64,000 nucleotides of DNA from positions 1 to 64,000 of the forward strand of contig UQCV01000004.1 of the NCBI GenBank assembly GCA_900539665.1, in the 5' to 3' direction. The DNA comes from an uncultured Succinivibrionaceae bacterium. GTDB lineage: Bacteria; Pseudomonadota; Gammaproteobacteria; Enterobacterales; Succinivibrionaceae. Every line of letters starts with the position of its first letter. Within the stretch, counting starts at the first letter, position 1. The translations under genes were made by a program, and so were the position numbers. Below the pieces are notes generated by a model. That model worked only from the letters and a program-made list of their open reading frames with translations. It was not told where the DNA came from and searched no databases. This document shows, piece after piece, positions 7,669 through 15,990 of this stretch.

Positions 7669-10206
7669 TTACTTAACGTCGCAAGCGTCGAGGTACCAAA
7701 CGTCCTTCACGTAATCCATGATTGAGCGGTCAGAGTTGAACTTGCCCATAGTGCATGAATTGATGATAACAGCCTTAGCCCACTGCTTCTTGTTCTTGTA
7801 CATAGCGTCGATCTTAGCCTGAGCATCAGAGTAAGAAGCGAAGTCAGCAAGAGCGAGGTAAGTGTCACCACCATCGAGGAGCGCGCGCTTAATGCCAGCG
7901 AGTTCACCAGGACGGCCTGGAGTAAAGTAGTCGCTATCGAGCCAATCAAGGGCACCCTTGATTTCTTCGTTGCTGTTGTAGTAATCCCATGGGTTGTAAC
8001 CCTGAGCCTTAATAGCCTTAACTTCGTCAACGTTGAGACCGAAGATAGCGTTGTTTTCTTTACCAGCTTCTTCAACGATTTCGATGTTAGCACCATCCAT
8101 AGTACCAAGGGTAACAGCACCGTTCATGGCGAGCTTCATGTTACCAGTACCAGAAGCTTCGTAACCTGCAGTAGAAATCTGCTGAGATACGTCTGCAGCT
8201 GGGATGAGCTTTTCAGCAAGGCTTACACGGTAGTTAGGCATGAATACAACCTTGATCTTGCCACCAATGCGTGGATCGTTGTTGATGCGTTCGCCAACCT
8301 TATTGATAGCGTAGATGATATCCTTTGCCATCTTATAGCCAGGAGCAGCCTTAGAACCGAAGATGAATACGTGCTTGCAAATGTCAAGATTTGGATTTGC
8401 AAGGAGACGACGGTAAAGAGCAAGGATGAACAAAAGGTTCAACTGCTGACGCTTGTATTCGTGGAGACGCTTGATCTGGATGTCGAAAATTGCATCTGCA
8501 TCAACGTCAATACCAGTTTCCTGCTTAATTACCTTAACGAGCTTGAGCTTGTTAGCGTGCTTGATATCCATGAAACGCTTCTGGAATTTTGCATCATCAG
8601 CAAGTTTCTTTGCATCTCTGAGGTCATCAAGGTGGGTAGGCCATTCTGCGCCAACAACTTCAGTGTAGAGGTCAGCAAGAGCAGGGTTACAAGCAAGGAG
8701 CCAACGACGTGGAGTTACACCGTTAGTTACGTTGCAGAACTTAGAAGGCCAAATCTTAGCGAATTCTGGGAAGAGGTCTTCACGAACGAGGTCAGAGTGA
8801 ATCTTAGCTACGCCGTTAACCTTATGAGAACCAATTACACAGAGGTTGCCCATACGAACCTTGCGGCAATCGCCTTCTTCGATAAGAGAGAGCTTAGCCT
8901 TAATAAAATCGTTACCAGGGAAGGTCTGTTCGCATTCGCCTTCGAGGAATCTACGGTTGATTTCATAGATGATTTCGAGGTGACGTGGAAGAACCTTTTC
9001 AAAGAGGTATACAGGCCACTTTTCAAGAGCTTCTGGAAGAAGAGTGTGGTTAGTGTATGAGAATACCTTGTAGCAGATACCCCATGCCTTTTCCCAATCC
9101 ATGCCTTCTTCGTCAACGAAGATACGCATAAGTTCAGGAATAGCGATAGTTGGGTGAGTATCGTTAAGCTGAATTGCAATCTTACTAGCAAATTCTGAGT
9201 AATCTACAACACCATTCTTGGTGTGAGCACGCTTGTAACGACGGAGGATATCCTTAAGTGAGCAAGCGCAGAAGAAGTACTGCTGAACGAGACGGAGGAT
9301 CTTACCAGCTTCGGTAGAATCGTTAGGGTAAAGAACCTTAGAAATAGTTTCCGCCTGAGCCTTTTCGTTCTGAGCGTCAACGTAACCGCCAGCGTTAAAT
9401 ACGTCCCAATCAAAAGATTCGGTAGCGCGTGATTCCCAAAGTCTGAGGATGTTTACAGTAGTGCCCTTGTAGCCAACTACTGGGATATCCCAAGGCACAC
9501 CTTTGATAACCTGAGCTGGGTGCCATACTTTCTTAAGAGAACCATCTTCAGCGAAAGTGGTTTCTACGTAACCTGCAAGAGGAACTTCCTGGATTGATTC
9601 TGGACGGCAGATTTCCCATGGGTTGCCGTATTCACGCCATGAATCAGGACGTTCGATCTGACGGCCATCACGGATTTCCTGACGGAAAAGACCGTTTTCG
9701 TAGTGGATACCGTAACCGATAGCAGGCATGTTAAGGGTTGCAAGAGAATCGATGAAGCAAGCAGCAAGACGACCAAGACCGCCGTTACCGAGAGCCATAT
9801 CTGGTTCTTCTTCGCAAAGATCGGTAAGATCAAGATCCTTACCAAGTTCAGCACCAAGATCCTTTAACGCAGCGTCACAAACCTTGAAGAGGTTAAGGTT
9901 GTGAAGGTTGTTAGAGGTAAGACGACCCATAAGGAATTCTGCAGAGAGGTAATGCACTGCGCGAGTATCTTTCTTAGCGTGAGTCTGCTGAGTCTGAGTA
10001 AGACGTTCGTAAACGAGTTCATTTACTGCAGCACAGGTAGCCTTCCACCAAGCTTCCTTGCTAGCCTTGTTTTCGCTAGTGCCGAGAGTTGAGTGGAGGT
10101 GGTGAATGATCTTCTGCTTGAAAGTATTCTTGTCAATAGAAGCGAACTTAGCTGCTTCTTCAACAACAGGAGCTGAATTAGCTTCAACCTTTCTCTTAAT
10201 TGCCAT
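7669..10206 (-). CDS. glgP: Glycogen/maltodextrin phosphorylase
   Basis: Releases glucose-1-phosphate from alpha-1,4-glucan chains using phosphate and PLP (GT35 family). The protein has 845 residues, slightly longer than the E. coli enzymes (815 and 797). The glucan-site region ALGNGGLGRLAACF and the PLP-lysine motif EASGTGNMKLAMNGA (Lys about residue 691) are intact, as is LNDTHP. The first 30 or so residues are an unconserved extension. A purine-rich AAGGGA precedes the ATG. Phosphoglucomutase, which converts the product to glucose-6-phosphate, is encoded upstream on the same strand but has its own terminator. The promoter region carries a perfect FNR box and CRP-type palindromes, suggesting induction when oxygen or sugar is scarce. 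Confidence 0.96.
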   Translation of the reverse strand: MAIKRKVEANSAPVVEEAAKFASIDKNTFKQKIIHHLHSTLGTSENKASKEAWWKATCAAVNELVYERLTQTQQTHAKKDTRAVHYLSAEFLMGRLTSNNLHNLNLFKVCDAALKDLGAELGKDLDLTDLCEEEPDMALGNGGLGRLAACFIDSLATLNMPAIGYGIHYENGLFRQEIRDGRQIERPDSWREYGNPWEICRPESIQEVPLAGYVETTFAEDGSLKKVWHPAQVIKGVPWDIPVVGYKGTTVNILRLWESRATESFDWDVFNAGGYVDAQNEKAQAETISKVLYPNDSTEAGKILRLVQQYFFCACSLKDILRRYKRAHTKNGVVDYSEFASKIAIQLNDTHPTIAIPELMRIFVDEEGMDWEKAWGICYKVFSYTNHTLLPEALEKWPVYLFEKVLPRHLEIIYEINRRFLEGECEQTFPGNDFIKAKLSLIEEGDCRKVRMGNLCVIGSHKVNGVAKIHSDLVREDLFPEFAKIWPSKFCNVTNGVTPRRWLLACNPALADLYTEVVGAEWPTHLDDLRDAKKLADDAKFQKRFMDIKHANKLKLVKVIKQETGIDVDADAIFDIQIKRLHEYKRQQLNLLFILALYRRLLANPNLDICKHVFIFGSKAAPGYKMAKDIIYAINKVGERINNDPRIGGKIKVVFMPNYRVSLAEKLIPAADVSQQISTAGYEASGTGNMKLAMNGAVTLGTMDGANIEIVEEAGKENNAIFGLNVDEVKAIKAQGYNPWDYYNSNEEIKGALDWLDSDYFTPGRPGELAGIKRALLDGGDTYLALADFASYSDAQAKIDAMYKNKKQWAKAVIINSCTMGKFNSDRSIMDYVKDVWYLDACDVK

Positions 10207-10337
10207 ATTTTTTCCCTTGTTTCCCGAAAAAAGCTTCGGGTTGTTAACATAAACTGTTGTGCCATATGCGGCTGGCCAGTTTCACGAAATGTGTGACCGT
10301 CGCGTCATACATGCACCTGTACAAATAAGACAGGTAA

Positions 10338-10343
10338 ATATTA
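10338..10343 (-). promoter_or_regulatory. Candidate -10 of the glgP promoter
   Basis: TAATAT on the minus strand. A start near 10331 would put the FNR box centre at about -41.5, the usual position for FNR-activated class II promoters, and gives a leader of about 125 bases. The promoter itself is inferred from this spacing. Confidence 0.4.
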
Positions 10344-10365
10344 GCTAAACATCACACTTTTTTTA

Positions 10366-10379
10366 TTGATTTAGATCAA
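10366..10379. promoter_or_regulatory. FNR-type operator upstream of glgP
   Basis: TTGATTTAGATCAA matches the FNR consensus TTGAT-N4-ATCAA at every defined base. It lies 160 bases upstream of the glgP ATG. Confidence 0.72.
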
Positions 10380-10479
10380 TTTTACAAAAATAATAACGTT
10401 TTCAAGTATAAAAAAACTATATCGGGCTTCATTTTCGTGATTTTTTACACAATCGTAACATTGAAAAAGCGGTGGTAAA

Positions 10480-10501
10480 TAATGTGATATTGATCACATT
10501 T
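10480..10501. promoter_or_regulatory. CRP-type operator upstream of glgP
   Basis: AATGTGATATTGATCACATT is a near-perfect palindrome containing TGTGA-N6-TCACA, the CRP consensus. It lies about 150 bases upstream of the inferred glgP start. Confidence 0.65.
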
Positions 10502-10565
10502 GAGTTTTTACCTCCTCTTCTCACAAAACATCACTTTTTACTGACTCTAATTAATTTATTATTTT

Positions 10566-10581
10566 CGTGATCTATATCACA
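10566..10581. promoter_or_regulatory. Second CRP/FNR-like palindrome
   Basis: CGTGATCTATATCACA has the TGTGA-N6-TCACA architecture with one deviation in the left arm. It is further upstream in the same AT-rich region. Between 10207 and 11016 I see no gene; a 98-codon frame there is low-complexity and runs into pgm on the other strand. Confidence 0.5.
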
Positions 10582-11016
10582 TATGATTAATTTATATTTT
10601 TATGAGTTTTTATTGTATTTTTATATACGAACTCTAAGTCTTTCTTATGCCGGACTAAATGGCATAATCACATGCCGATTTTTCCACCTTTATTTACTCA
10701 GTAGGATTAAAACAACCGCCAAGTAATATACCCTCATTTGCCGTGTAATAATGTTATTAAGGTTACGCTTTAAAAAACAATAAAATCAATTTATCAAATT
10801 TTGCTTCTTTTAAATGTCCTGTAAAAAATATAGTTTCTTCTATCTAACTATCGCCCCTACCGTTCCCCCAAAAATTAAAAATAAAAACAAAAACACAATT
10901 CAAAGCCAGCCCCAAAAACCCACCATTCAAAACCAACTCAACCTCATGAAAGGCAAAGCCATCGCTAAGTTGAGTTTCATATGCGATGGTAAAGTTACGT
11001 TTCTCCACCATGAGAT

Positions 11017-11046
11017 AAAAAAAAAACGGGCCCGAAGGTCCGTTTT
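11017..11046 (-). terminator. Terminator downstream of pgm
   Basis: On the minus strand the stem ACGGACC/GGCCCGT, with one A-C mismatch and a TTCG tetraloop, is followed by ten T residues. It starts about 44 bases after the pgm stop. Confidence 0.9.
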
Positions 11047-11089
11047 CAACTATTTATTTAAGCATGTGAACTTAAGCTTGGTTAAAATA

Positions 11090-12739
11090 TTAAACCCCAG
11101 CTTTAGCTAAAGCCGCAGATACGATTTCCTGCGCTTCTTTTTGAATCTGAGCTAAGTGTTCAGGGCTCTTAAAGCTTTCCATGTAAATCTTGTAGATTGA
11201 TTCAGTGCCACTTGGACGCGCAGCAAACCAACCGTTTTCAGTTACAACCTTAAGACCACCAATAGCGGCACCATTACCAGGAGCAGATGTTAACTTAGCA
11301 ATAATTGGTTCACCAGCAAGTTCTGAAGCCTCAACGAGTGAAGGATCAAGCTTAGAGAGAACAGCCTTTTGCTGAGTATTAGCCGGAGCATCAACACGGT
11401 TATAAATTGGATCACCAAACTTAGCCTTGATTTCGTTATAAAGGATCTGAGGATCCTTACCTGTTACAGCCATAATTTCAGCTGCGAGCAAGCACATGAT
11501 GATACCGTCTTTATCGGTAGTCCAAACAGTACCGTCTTTACGTAAGAATGAAGCACCCGCAGATTCTTCACCACCAAAGCCGTAAGCACCAGTAAAGAGA
11601 CCATCAACAAACCACTTAAAGCCAACTGGAACTTCCTTAAGATCACGGCCAATGCTCTTAACTACACGGTCGATGATAGAAGAAGAAACCAAAGTCTTAC
11701 CTACTGCCGCATCCTTTGACCAGCCTTCACGGTGAGTGAAGAGATACTGAATTGCAACTGCAAGATAATGGTTAGGGTTCATTAAACCACTCTTACAAAC
11801 GATACCATGACGGTCATAGTCAGGGTCATTTGCTACTGCGATATCAAACTTATCCTTAAGATTGATGAGGCTAGCCATAGCATAAGGGCTTGAGCAGTCC
11901 ATACGAATCTTACCGTCACGGTCAATAGTCATGAAACGGAAAGTAGGATCTACGTTGTAGTTTACAACTTCAATGTTAAGACCATAAGTCTTAGCGATAA
12001 GATCCCAATAGTAAACACCTGAACCACCAAGTGGATCTACCCCAATCTTAATGCCAGCCTTCTTGATAGCTTCAACATCGATAATGTTGCAAAGATCATC
12101 AACGTATGGCTTACGCATATCAACTTCAGCCACGTTTGCCATCTTAAGCGCAACAGCGATATCTACAGACTTAACATCCTTAAGACCATTTTCAAGAATT
12201 TCGTTAGCGCGGTTTTCTACCCACTTAGTGATGTTAGTATCAGCCGGACCACCGTTAGTTGGATTGTACTTAAAACCACCATCTGCTGGAGGATTGTGTG
12301 ATGGAGTAATAACGATACCATCAGCAAGATCAGAAGTACGCCCCTTGTTATAACCAAGAATAGTATGAGAAATTACAGGAGTTGGGGTGTAACCAAAATC
12401 CTTTTCAATGCGAACTTGACACCCGTTAGCTGCTAAAACTTCAATGGCAGTGTAAAGAGCTGGTTCAGAAAGACCATGAGTATCCATACCCACAAAGATT
12501 GCTCCAGTCACGCCTTCTTTCGCTCTGAATTCAGCAATAGCTTGGCTGATTGCCTTGATATGAGATTCAGTAAAAGCTGAAGTTAAAGAACTTCCACGGT
12601 GACCAGAAGTACCAAAAGCTACACGCTGTTCAGCTTTTGACATATCAGGTTTATTCAAATAATAAGCAGAAATAAGACGAGGGATGTTTTGGAGGTCTTC
12701 CAGTTTTGCAGGTTTGCCGGCATTTGGATGTAAAGCCAT
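11090..12739 (-). CDS. pgm: Phosphoglucomutase (alpha-D-glucose phosphate-specific)
   Basis: Interconverts glucose-1-phosphate and glucose-6-phosphate, the step linking glycogen breakdown or UDP-glucose synthesis to glycolysis. From the ATG at 12739 the protein has 549 residues (E. coli Pgm has 546) and begins [16 protein letters not shown], aligning with the E. coli start; an in-frame ATG 23 codons upstream is rejected. AAAGGA precedes the chosen start. The sugar-binding FGTSGHRGS, the active-site serine loop [11 protein letters not shown], the metal site DPDYDRHG and the C-terminal RPSGTE phosphate loop are all present. It is upstream of glgP in the same direction, with a terminator between them. 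Confidence 0.96.
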   Translation of the reverse strand: MALHPNAGKPAKLEDLQNIPRLISAYYLNKPDMSKAEQRVAFGTSGHRGSSLTSAFTESHIKAISQAIAEFRAKEGVTGAIFVGMDTHGLSEPALYTAIEVLAANGCQVRIEKDFGYTPTPVISHTILGYNKGRTSDLADGIVITPSHNPPADGGFKYNPTNGGPADTNITKWVENRANEILENGLKDVKSVDIAVALKMANVAEVDMRKPYVDDLCNIIDVEAIKKAGIKIGVDPLGGSGVYYWDLIAKTYGLNIEVVNYNVDPTFRFMTIDRDGKIRMDCSSPYAMASLINLKDKFDIAVANDPDYDRHGIVCKSGLMNPNHYLAVAIQYLFTHREGWSKDAAVGKTLVSSSIIDRVVKSIGRDLKEVPVGFKWFVDGLFTGAYGFGGEESAGASFLRKDGTVWTTDKDGIIMCLLAAEIMAVTGKDPQILYNEIKAKFGDPIYNRVDAPANTQQKAVLSKLDPSLVEASELAGEPIIAKLTSAPGNGAAIGGLKVVTENGWFAARPSGTESIYKIYMESFKSPEHLAQIQKEAQEIVSAALAKAGV

Positions 12740-13309
12740 ACTAGATCCTTTTCCTGTAATATTAGTACATGTTCTCTTTATACCAATAATTTCATTACGA
12801 AAGTGCATTAGACCAAATTACGTCTTGCTCACAATCTCAATAAAACATTGACCTGTATGAAAGGAACAAAAGAAGAAAGTTATATTTTGATATCAAAGAT
12901 AAATTGGGTTTTACTAAGCCCATCTAAATTCATACAGCATCTACCTAAGCCTATTCTCATAGGAACAAGTAGAAGTCTTATTGGGTATTTAATTACTGTT
13001 TCTAATTTAACACCCAAGCTATAAAAGCTCTAAATGTACTTAAACTTTAATTCTCTTCAACAAAATAGACCATGGTCACATTTTCATCGAATACCGCTAA
13101 AAATAGCACATAATCATAACCGTCGCAAGAAGCGCAAGTGAGTTTTTTGTGAACTTAATCGCCCTATACTAGATTTAAAAAGCCACAAAAATAAGCCACT
13201 TGTTTTGGCCTTTAGAGAAATTCACGCTGTAAAATCCAAGTTGAACCGAACAAACATCAAGCAAAACTTATGCCAACCAAAAGCTCCTAACTAAAAGATA
13301 ACATAAAAC
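12740..13309. other. Intergenic region, no gene seen
   Basis: AT-rich spacer between the UPF0149 gene and pgm, both on the minus strand. I see no ORF with a ribosome-binding site and no strong hairpin. The pgm promoter must lie here but I cannot pick it out. Confidence 0.35.
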
Positions 13310-13990
13310 CTAACGGCGGGCTGAAAGGCGTGCTTGTTTTTCCCACAAAGCCTCTTCTTCTTCGTGGACTTTCTTACGCTTTTCAGAAAGTTCAACTAAT
13401 CGCCCTTCATCATCATCTTCTTCTAACACAAATTCCCCACCTTGAGCTTTAGGATAAAGAGCCGCAGCGCATTCTTCGAATGCGTAGCACACGCCAATCG
13501 CAACATGTTCATAGATCAACATGAAATCACGTTCTGAATTTTCCCCTTCCGGAATGTCTTCATCAATGCCTGCGATATCCATAATATCTCGTAGCATTTC
13601 TTGCAAATCGTTACTTAATTTTGAATGCACCTTTTGTTTGCAAGAAAAACCAGTCACAAAAGAATGAGCAAATTCAGCTAAAGCATGGGCTCTATCTCTT
13701 ATCGGGGTATCATCATCGGGAATTAAAATATCAGCCTTATCATTTTCCACAATATCAGTTACAACATCAGTTGCGATTTGCTTAATCCAAGCCACTGCGC
13801 TTCCTGGCAATGGTTCACCATCATTCATAAGCTGTACTGCATACTCTAAAAAAGCCGGATCTTCCGCTTTTATCCCAGAGGCAATCATACCAACAACAAG
13901 ACCATAGACATCAGATACAGATGCATAAAGACCTGCTTCTTTTAAAATAGACTCGCCTTCAAGGTATTTGTTTTCGTTACTAACTGCCAT
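13310..13990 (-). CDS. UPF0149 (YgfB/YecA) family protein
   Basis: 226 residues. The N-terminal two thirds match the UPF0149 pattern of E. coli YgfB: SVSDVYGLVVGMIASG (YgfB AEMHGLISGMICGG), an acidic DDDTPIRDRAHALAEFAHSFVTGF segment (YgfB RADALAGWVNHFLLG), then an acidic helix and the final YEHVAIGVCYAFEE helix. After residue about 185 comes an unconserved, highly charged tail rich in Glu and Lys that YgfB lacks. AAGGAATA supports the ATG at 13990. The molecular function of the family is not firmly known. In E. coli ygfB is next to pepP and ubiH; here it stands alone. Confidence 0.85.
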   Translation of the reverse strand: MAVSNENKYLEGESILKEAGLYASVSDVYGLVVGMIASGIKAEDPAFLEYAVQLMNDGEPLPGSAVAWIKQIATDVVTDIVENDKADILIPDDDTPIRDRAHALAEFAHSFVTGFSCKQKVHSKLSNDLQEMLRDIMDIAGIDEDIPEGENSERDFMLIYEHVAIGVCYAFEECAAALYPKAQGGEFVLEEDDDEGRLVELSEKRKKVHEEEEALWEKQARLSARR

Positions 13991-14352
13991 AACGTATTCC
14001 TTAAATGATTAAACTCTAATAGACAATAAAAACAAAGTGAACTAGATCTTATGCATCTCGACAATTCCAACCTAAATTAGGAGGAAGGCTCTCACCTAAT
14101 CAAACCTAAAATCAGTCCCTTCAATTTTAAGCAGGATTTAAAAAAAATTTCAAACAAAAAATACTTGCTTGTTGATAAATTTATCAAGATATAGCCTACC
14201 AATTTTCTTTAATAACCAAAACTCTATTAAATAGATTTAAACTCAAAACACCTTGCCTTAGCTTTAAAAATAACTGCTTAAATTTTACTCATCTTTACTT
14301 TGTAAAACTCGTGATCCATATCATGTAGGATTCAATGCGTATTGCATGTTTG
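13991..14352. other. AT-rich upstream region, no gene
   Basis: No gene seen. A CRP-like near-palindrome, cgtgatccatatcatg, begins at 14314. Confidence 0.35.
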
Positions 14353-14391
14353 TTTGCATTTTGCAAATATTATTCTTAATTTGCAAATTAA
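14353..14391. promoter_or_regulatory. Pair of palindromes, candidate upstream activator sites
   Basis: TTTGCA-N3-TGCAAA at 14353-14367 and the perfect 16-bp palindrome TTAATTTGCAAATTAA at 14376-14391, with centres about 23 bases apart. They lie 245-285 bases upstream of the sigma-54 start inferred at 14637, within the usual range for enhancer-binding proteins. Which activator would bind is unknown. Confidence 0.45.
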
Positions 14392-14610
14392 ACAAACTTT
14401 CCGAAATTAGTTTTCCCTTTAAAATTTTTAACACTTTTTATTTTATTTAAAAAACTCACTCCCCAAAACTCAATCAAAACCAAACTTTTTAGATTATCAT
14501 CTTGTTTAATACCGTTTTTGCAGTATTTAATTCTTTGTTTTGCACGTTTTGGATTATTTATCCCGTTTTAACTTTTAGGTAAATAATTTTTAATAAAAAT
14601 AATTCAAAAT

Positions 14611-14626
14611 TGGCACGGCTTTTGCT
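14611..14626 (+). promoter_or_regulatory. Sigma-54 promoter
   Basis: TGGCACGGCTTTTGCT matches the RpoN consensus TGGCACG-N4-TTGCW at every defined base, with the invariant GG and GC ten bases apart. It predicts a start at about 14637. No ORF begins within 300 bases downstream before a terminator, so the likely product is a small RNA. Confidence 0.78.
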
Positions 14627-14636
14627 ACCATAATTG

Positions 14637-14717
14637 CGTAATCAGTTTATCCCGTGCTCTTTCATAGTAATATGAAAGATTTTGGACTTCAAAGTTTCTT
14701 TGAAGTCCTTCTTTTTT
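14637..14717 (+). ncRNA. Candidate sigma-54-dependent small RNA
   Basis: The predicted transcript of about 80 bases begins 12 bases after the perfect sigma-54 -12 element and ends at a strong intrinsic terminator. It would form two hairpins: CTTTCATA/TATGAAAG with a GTAA loop (14659-14678), and the terminator stem (14684-14708). No ORF with a ribosome-binding site lies inside. I recognise no known RNA family; GlmY/GlmZ of enterics are also sigma-54-controlled small RNAs but are longer and I see no clear similarity. That this is an RNA gene is inferred from promoter plus terminator. Confidence 0.6.
14684..14717 (+). terminator. Terminator of the candidate small RNA
   Basis: 11-bp stem GGACTTCAAAG/CTTTGAAGTCC with a 3-base loop, followed by TTCTTTTTT. 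Confidence 0.92.
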
Positions 14718-14846
14718 CTGAATCTCATTTTTAATCCTTTTTATTTTTCCCTTTCTTTACTATTACTTCCTACCGTTATTCGTAAAGCTTAACCAAAAGT
14801 TTTGCGCATAAATTACAAAAATTTGAAGCTGCGCAAATTTTTGTTG

Positions 14847-14855
14847 TGATATAAT
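14847..14855 (+). promoter_or_regulatory. Extended -10 promoter of suhB
   Basis: TGA-TATAAT is a perfect extended -10. Transcription would start near 14862 and produce a leader of about 125 bases. Confidence 0.6.
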
Positions 14856-14865
14856 TGCGCCATAT

Positions 14866-14964
14866 TCTGCTACGTTAGCAGAGTGGTGCCTTATCCTATA
14901 GCTCTCAACTTTACGTTGAAGTACGGATTTTTGTGTACACCAAGGCACCTGAATGTTCTTTAAC
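14866..14964 (+). promoter_or_regulatory. Structured suhB leader with a boxA-like element
   Basis: Three elements are visible. A perfect 7-bp hairpin TCTGCTA-CGT-TAGCAGA lies at 14866-14882. An 8-bp long-range stem GGTGCCTT/AAGGCACC joins 14885-14892 to 14942-14949. TGTTCTTTAAC at 14954-14964 is close to the ribosomal antitermination boxA core TGCTCTTTAAC, differing at one base. The boxA lies about 15 bases before the Shine-Dalgarno AGGA (14979-14982). In E. coli the Nus factors/SuhB complex is known to act on a boxA in the suhB leader as autoregulation; the same arrangement is inferred here. Confidence 0.6.
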
Positions 14965-14987
14965 CCAAACAGAAAATCAGGATTACT

Positions 14988-15812
14988 ATGCATCCAATGC
15001 TCACTATTGCAGTTCGTGCTGCCCGCGTTGCCGGAAATGTTATTTCATTAAATTTTGACGATTCAACCAACGTTTCAGTTCAGGAAAAGTCTAAGAACGA
15101 TTTGGTTACCAACGTTGATCGCGAATGTGAAAAACTCATCTGCGAAACCATCCTTAAGTCTTATCCTGATCACTGTGTTCGCGGTGAAGAATTTGGTATT
15201 GTTGGCAATACCGATTCTGATTTCGAATGGATCATCGACCCGCTCGATGGTACCACCAACTTCTTCAAAGGTATTCCACACGTTGCTGTTTCTATCGGTT
15301 TACGCATCAAAGGCGTAACTACCGTAGGTGTTGTATTTGACCCAATTAGAAACGAACTCTTTACTGCTGCTCGCGGTGAAGGTGCTCAGCTTAACGGCAG
15401 ACGTATCCGTGTTGGTGAAGCTCATAGCCTTGATGGCGCAATCATTGCTACCTCTTTCCCTCATAGAAAGAGAGGCTTCATGGAAGACTACAAAAAGATT
15501 TTATTCCGCATTTTCAACAAGTGTGCAGACATCCGTCGCGCAGGCACCGCAAGCCTTGACCTCGCTTATGTAGCAGCTGGCCGTCTTGAAGGTTACTTTG
15601 AACTTTGCCTCTACCCATGGGATTTTTGCGCTGGTGAACTTTTAGTTCGTGAAGCTGGCGGGATTGTAACCGACTTTGCTGGTGGCACTGACTACTACCA
15701 AAGTGGCAACATCGTGTGCGGCAACCCAGCTGTTCTTAAGTCATTGATTCGTGAAATCAACGCTGAACCACTTTCACAAGCCATCATCAGCCACAAGTGC
15801 CTCACCAAGTAA
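14988..15812 (+). CDS. suhB: SuhB, inositol-1-monophosphatase family / Nus-complex factor
   Basis: 274 residues (E. coli SuhB has 267). It belongs to the Mg-dependent FIG/IMPase fold, with metal-binding GEE at 66-68, the signature WIIDPLDGTTNF around residues 81-92, and the C-terminal WDFCAGELLVREAGG metal site. The protein can dephosphorylate inositol phosphates, and in E. coli it also joins the NusA/B/E/G complex in rRNA antitermination and folding. Its leader here has a boxA-like element. The ATG is preceded by AGGA. It is monocistronic, flanked by its own promoter and a bidirectional terminator. The start of the neighbouring mobile region is more than 2 kb away. Confidence 0.93.
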   Translation: MHPMLTIAVRAARVAGNVISLNFDDSTNVSVQEKSKNDLVTNVDRECEKLICETILKSYPDHCVRGEEFGIVGNTDSDFEWIIDPLDGTTNFFKGIPHVAVSIGLRIKGVTTVGVVFDPIRNELFTAARGEGAQLNGRRIRVGEAHSLDGAIIATSFPHRKRGFMEDYKKILFRIFNKCADIRRAGTASLDLAYVAAGRLEGYFELCLYPWDFCAGELLVREAGGIVTDFAGGTDYYQSGNIVCGNPAVLKSLIREINAEPLSQAIISHKCLTK

Positions 15813-15860
15813 GCCAATTGCTTTGTAGGCCTTGTTTTACTCAAGGCTTCTAAAAAACTA

Positions 15861-15899
15861 AAAAAGAAAGACCATATTAAACTATGGTCCTTCTTTTTT
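15861..15899. terminator. Bidirectional terminator between suhB and ybjD
   Basis: The stem AAAAAGAA-a-GACCATA pairs with TATGGTC-c-TTCTTTTT around a 6-base loop, with T runs available on both strands. It serves convergent suhB (plus) and probably the ybjD homologue (minus). Confidence 0.88.
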
Positions 15900-15990
15900 G
15901 TTGGGAAAGCTTTTTAAGTTTATTAAAAAGGATTTTTAAGCCATTTCATGTTATGAGCGAAAAATTTTAGAACGACTTAGCTATCCACAC

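Noticed and set aside
8371..9060. 229-codon plus-strand frame inside glgP
   Set aside because: Antisense shadow of a strongly conserved gene.
10814..11110. 98-codon plus-strand frame after glgP upstream region
   Set aside because: Lys/Asn/Gln low-complexity, no ribosome-binding site, overlaps the pgm terminator and the pgm 3' end.
14860..14880. CCATATTCTGCT shared with 33650-33661
   Set aside because: Only about 12 identical bases and different hairpin structures; not enough to call a repeat family.
14763..14993. 76-codon minus-strand frame upstream of suhB
   Set aside because: Runs through the suhB promoter, hairpins and boxA-like element, and overlaps the suhB start.
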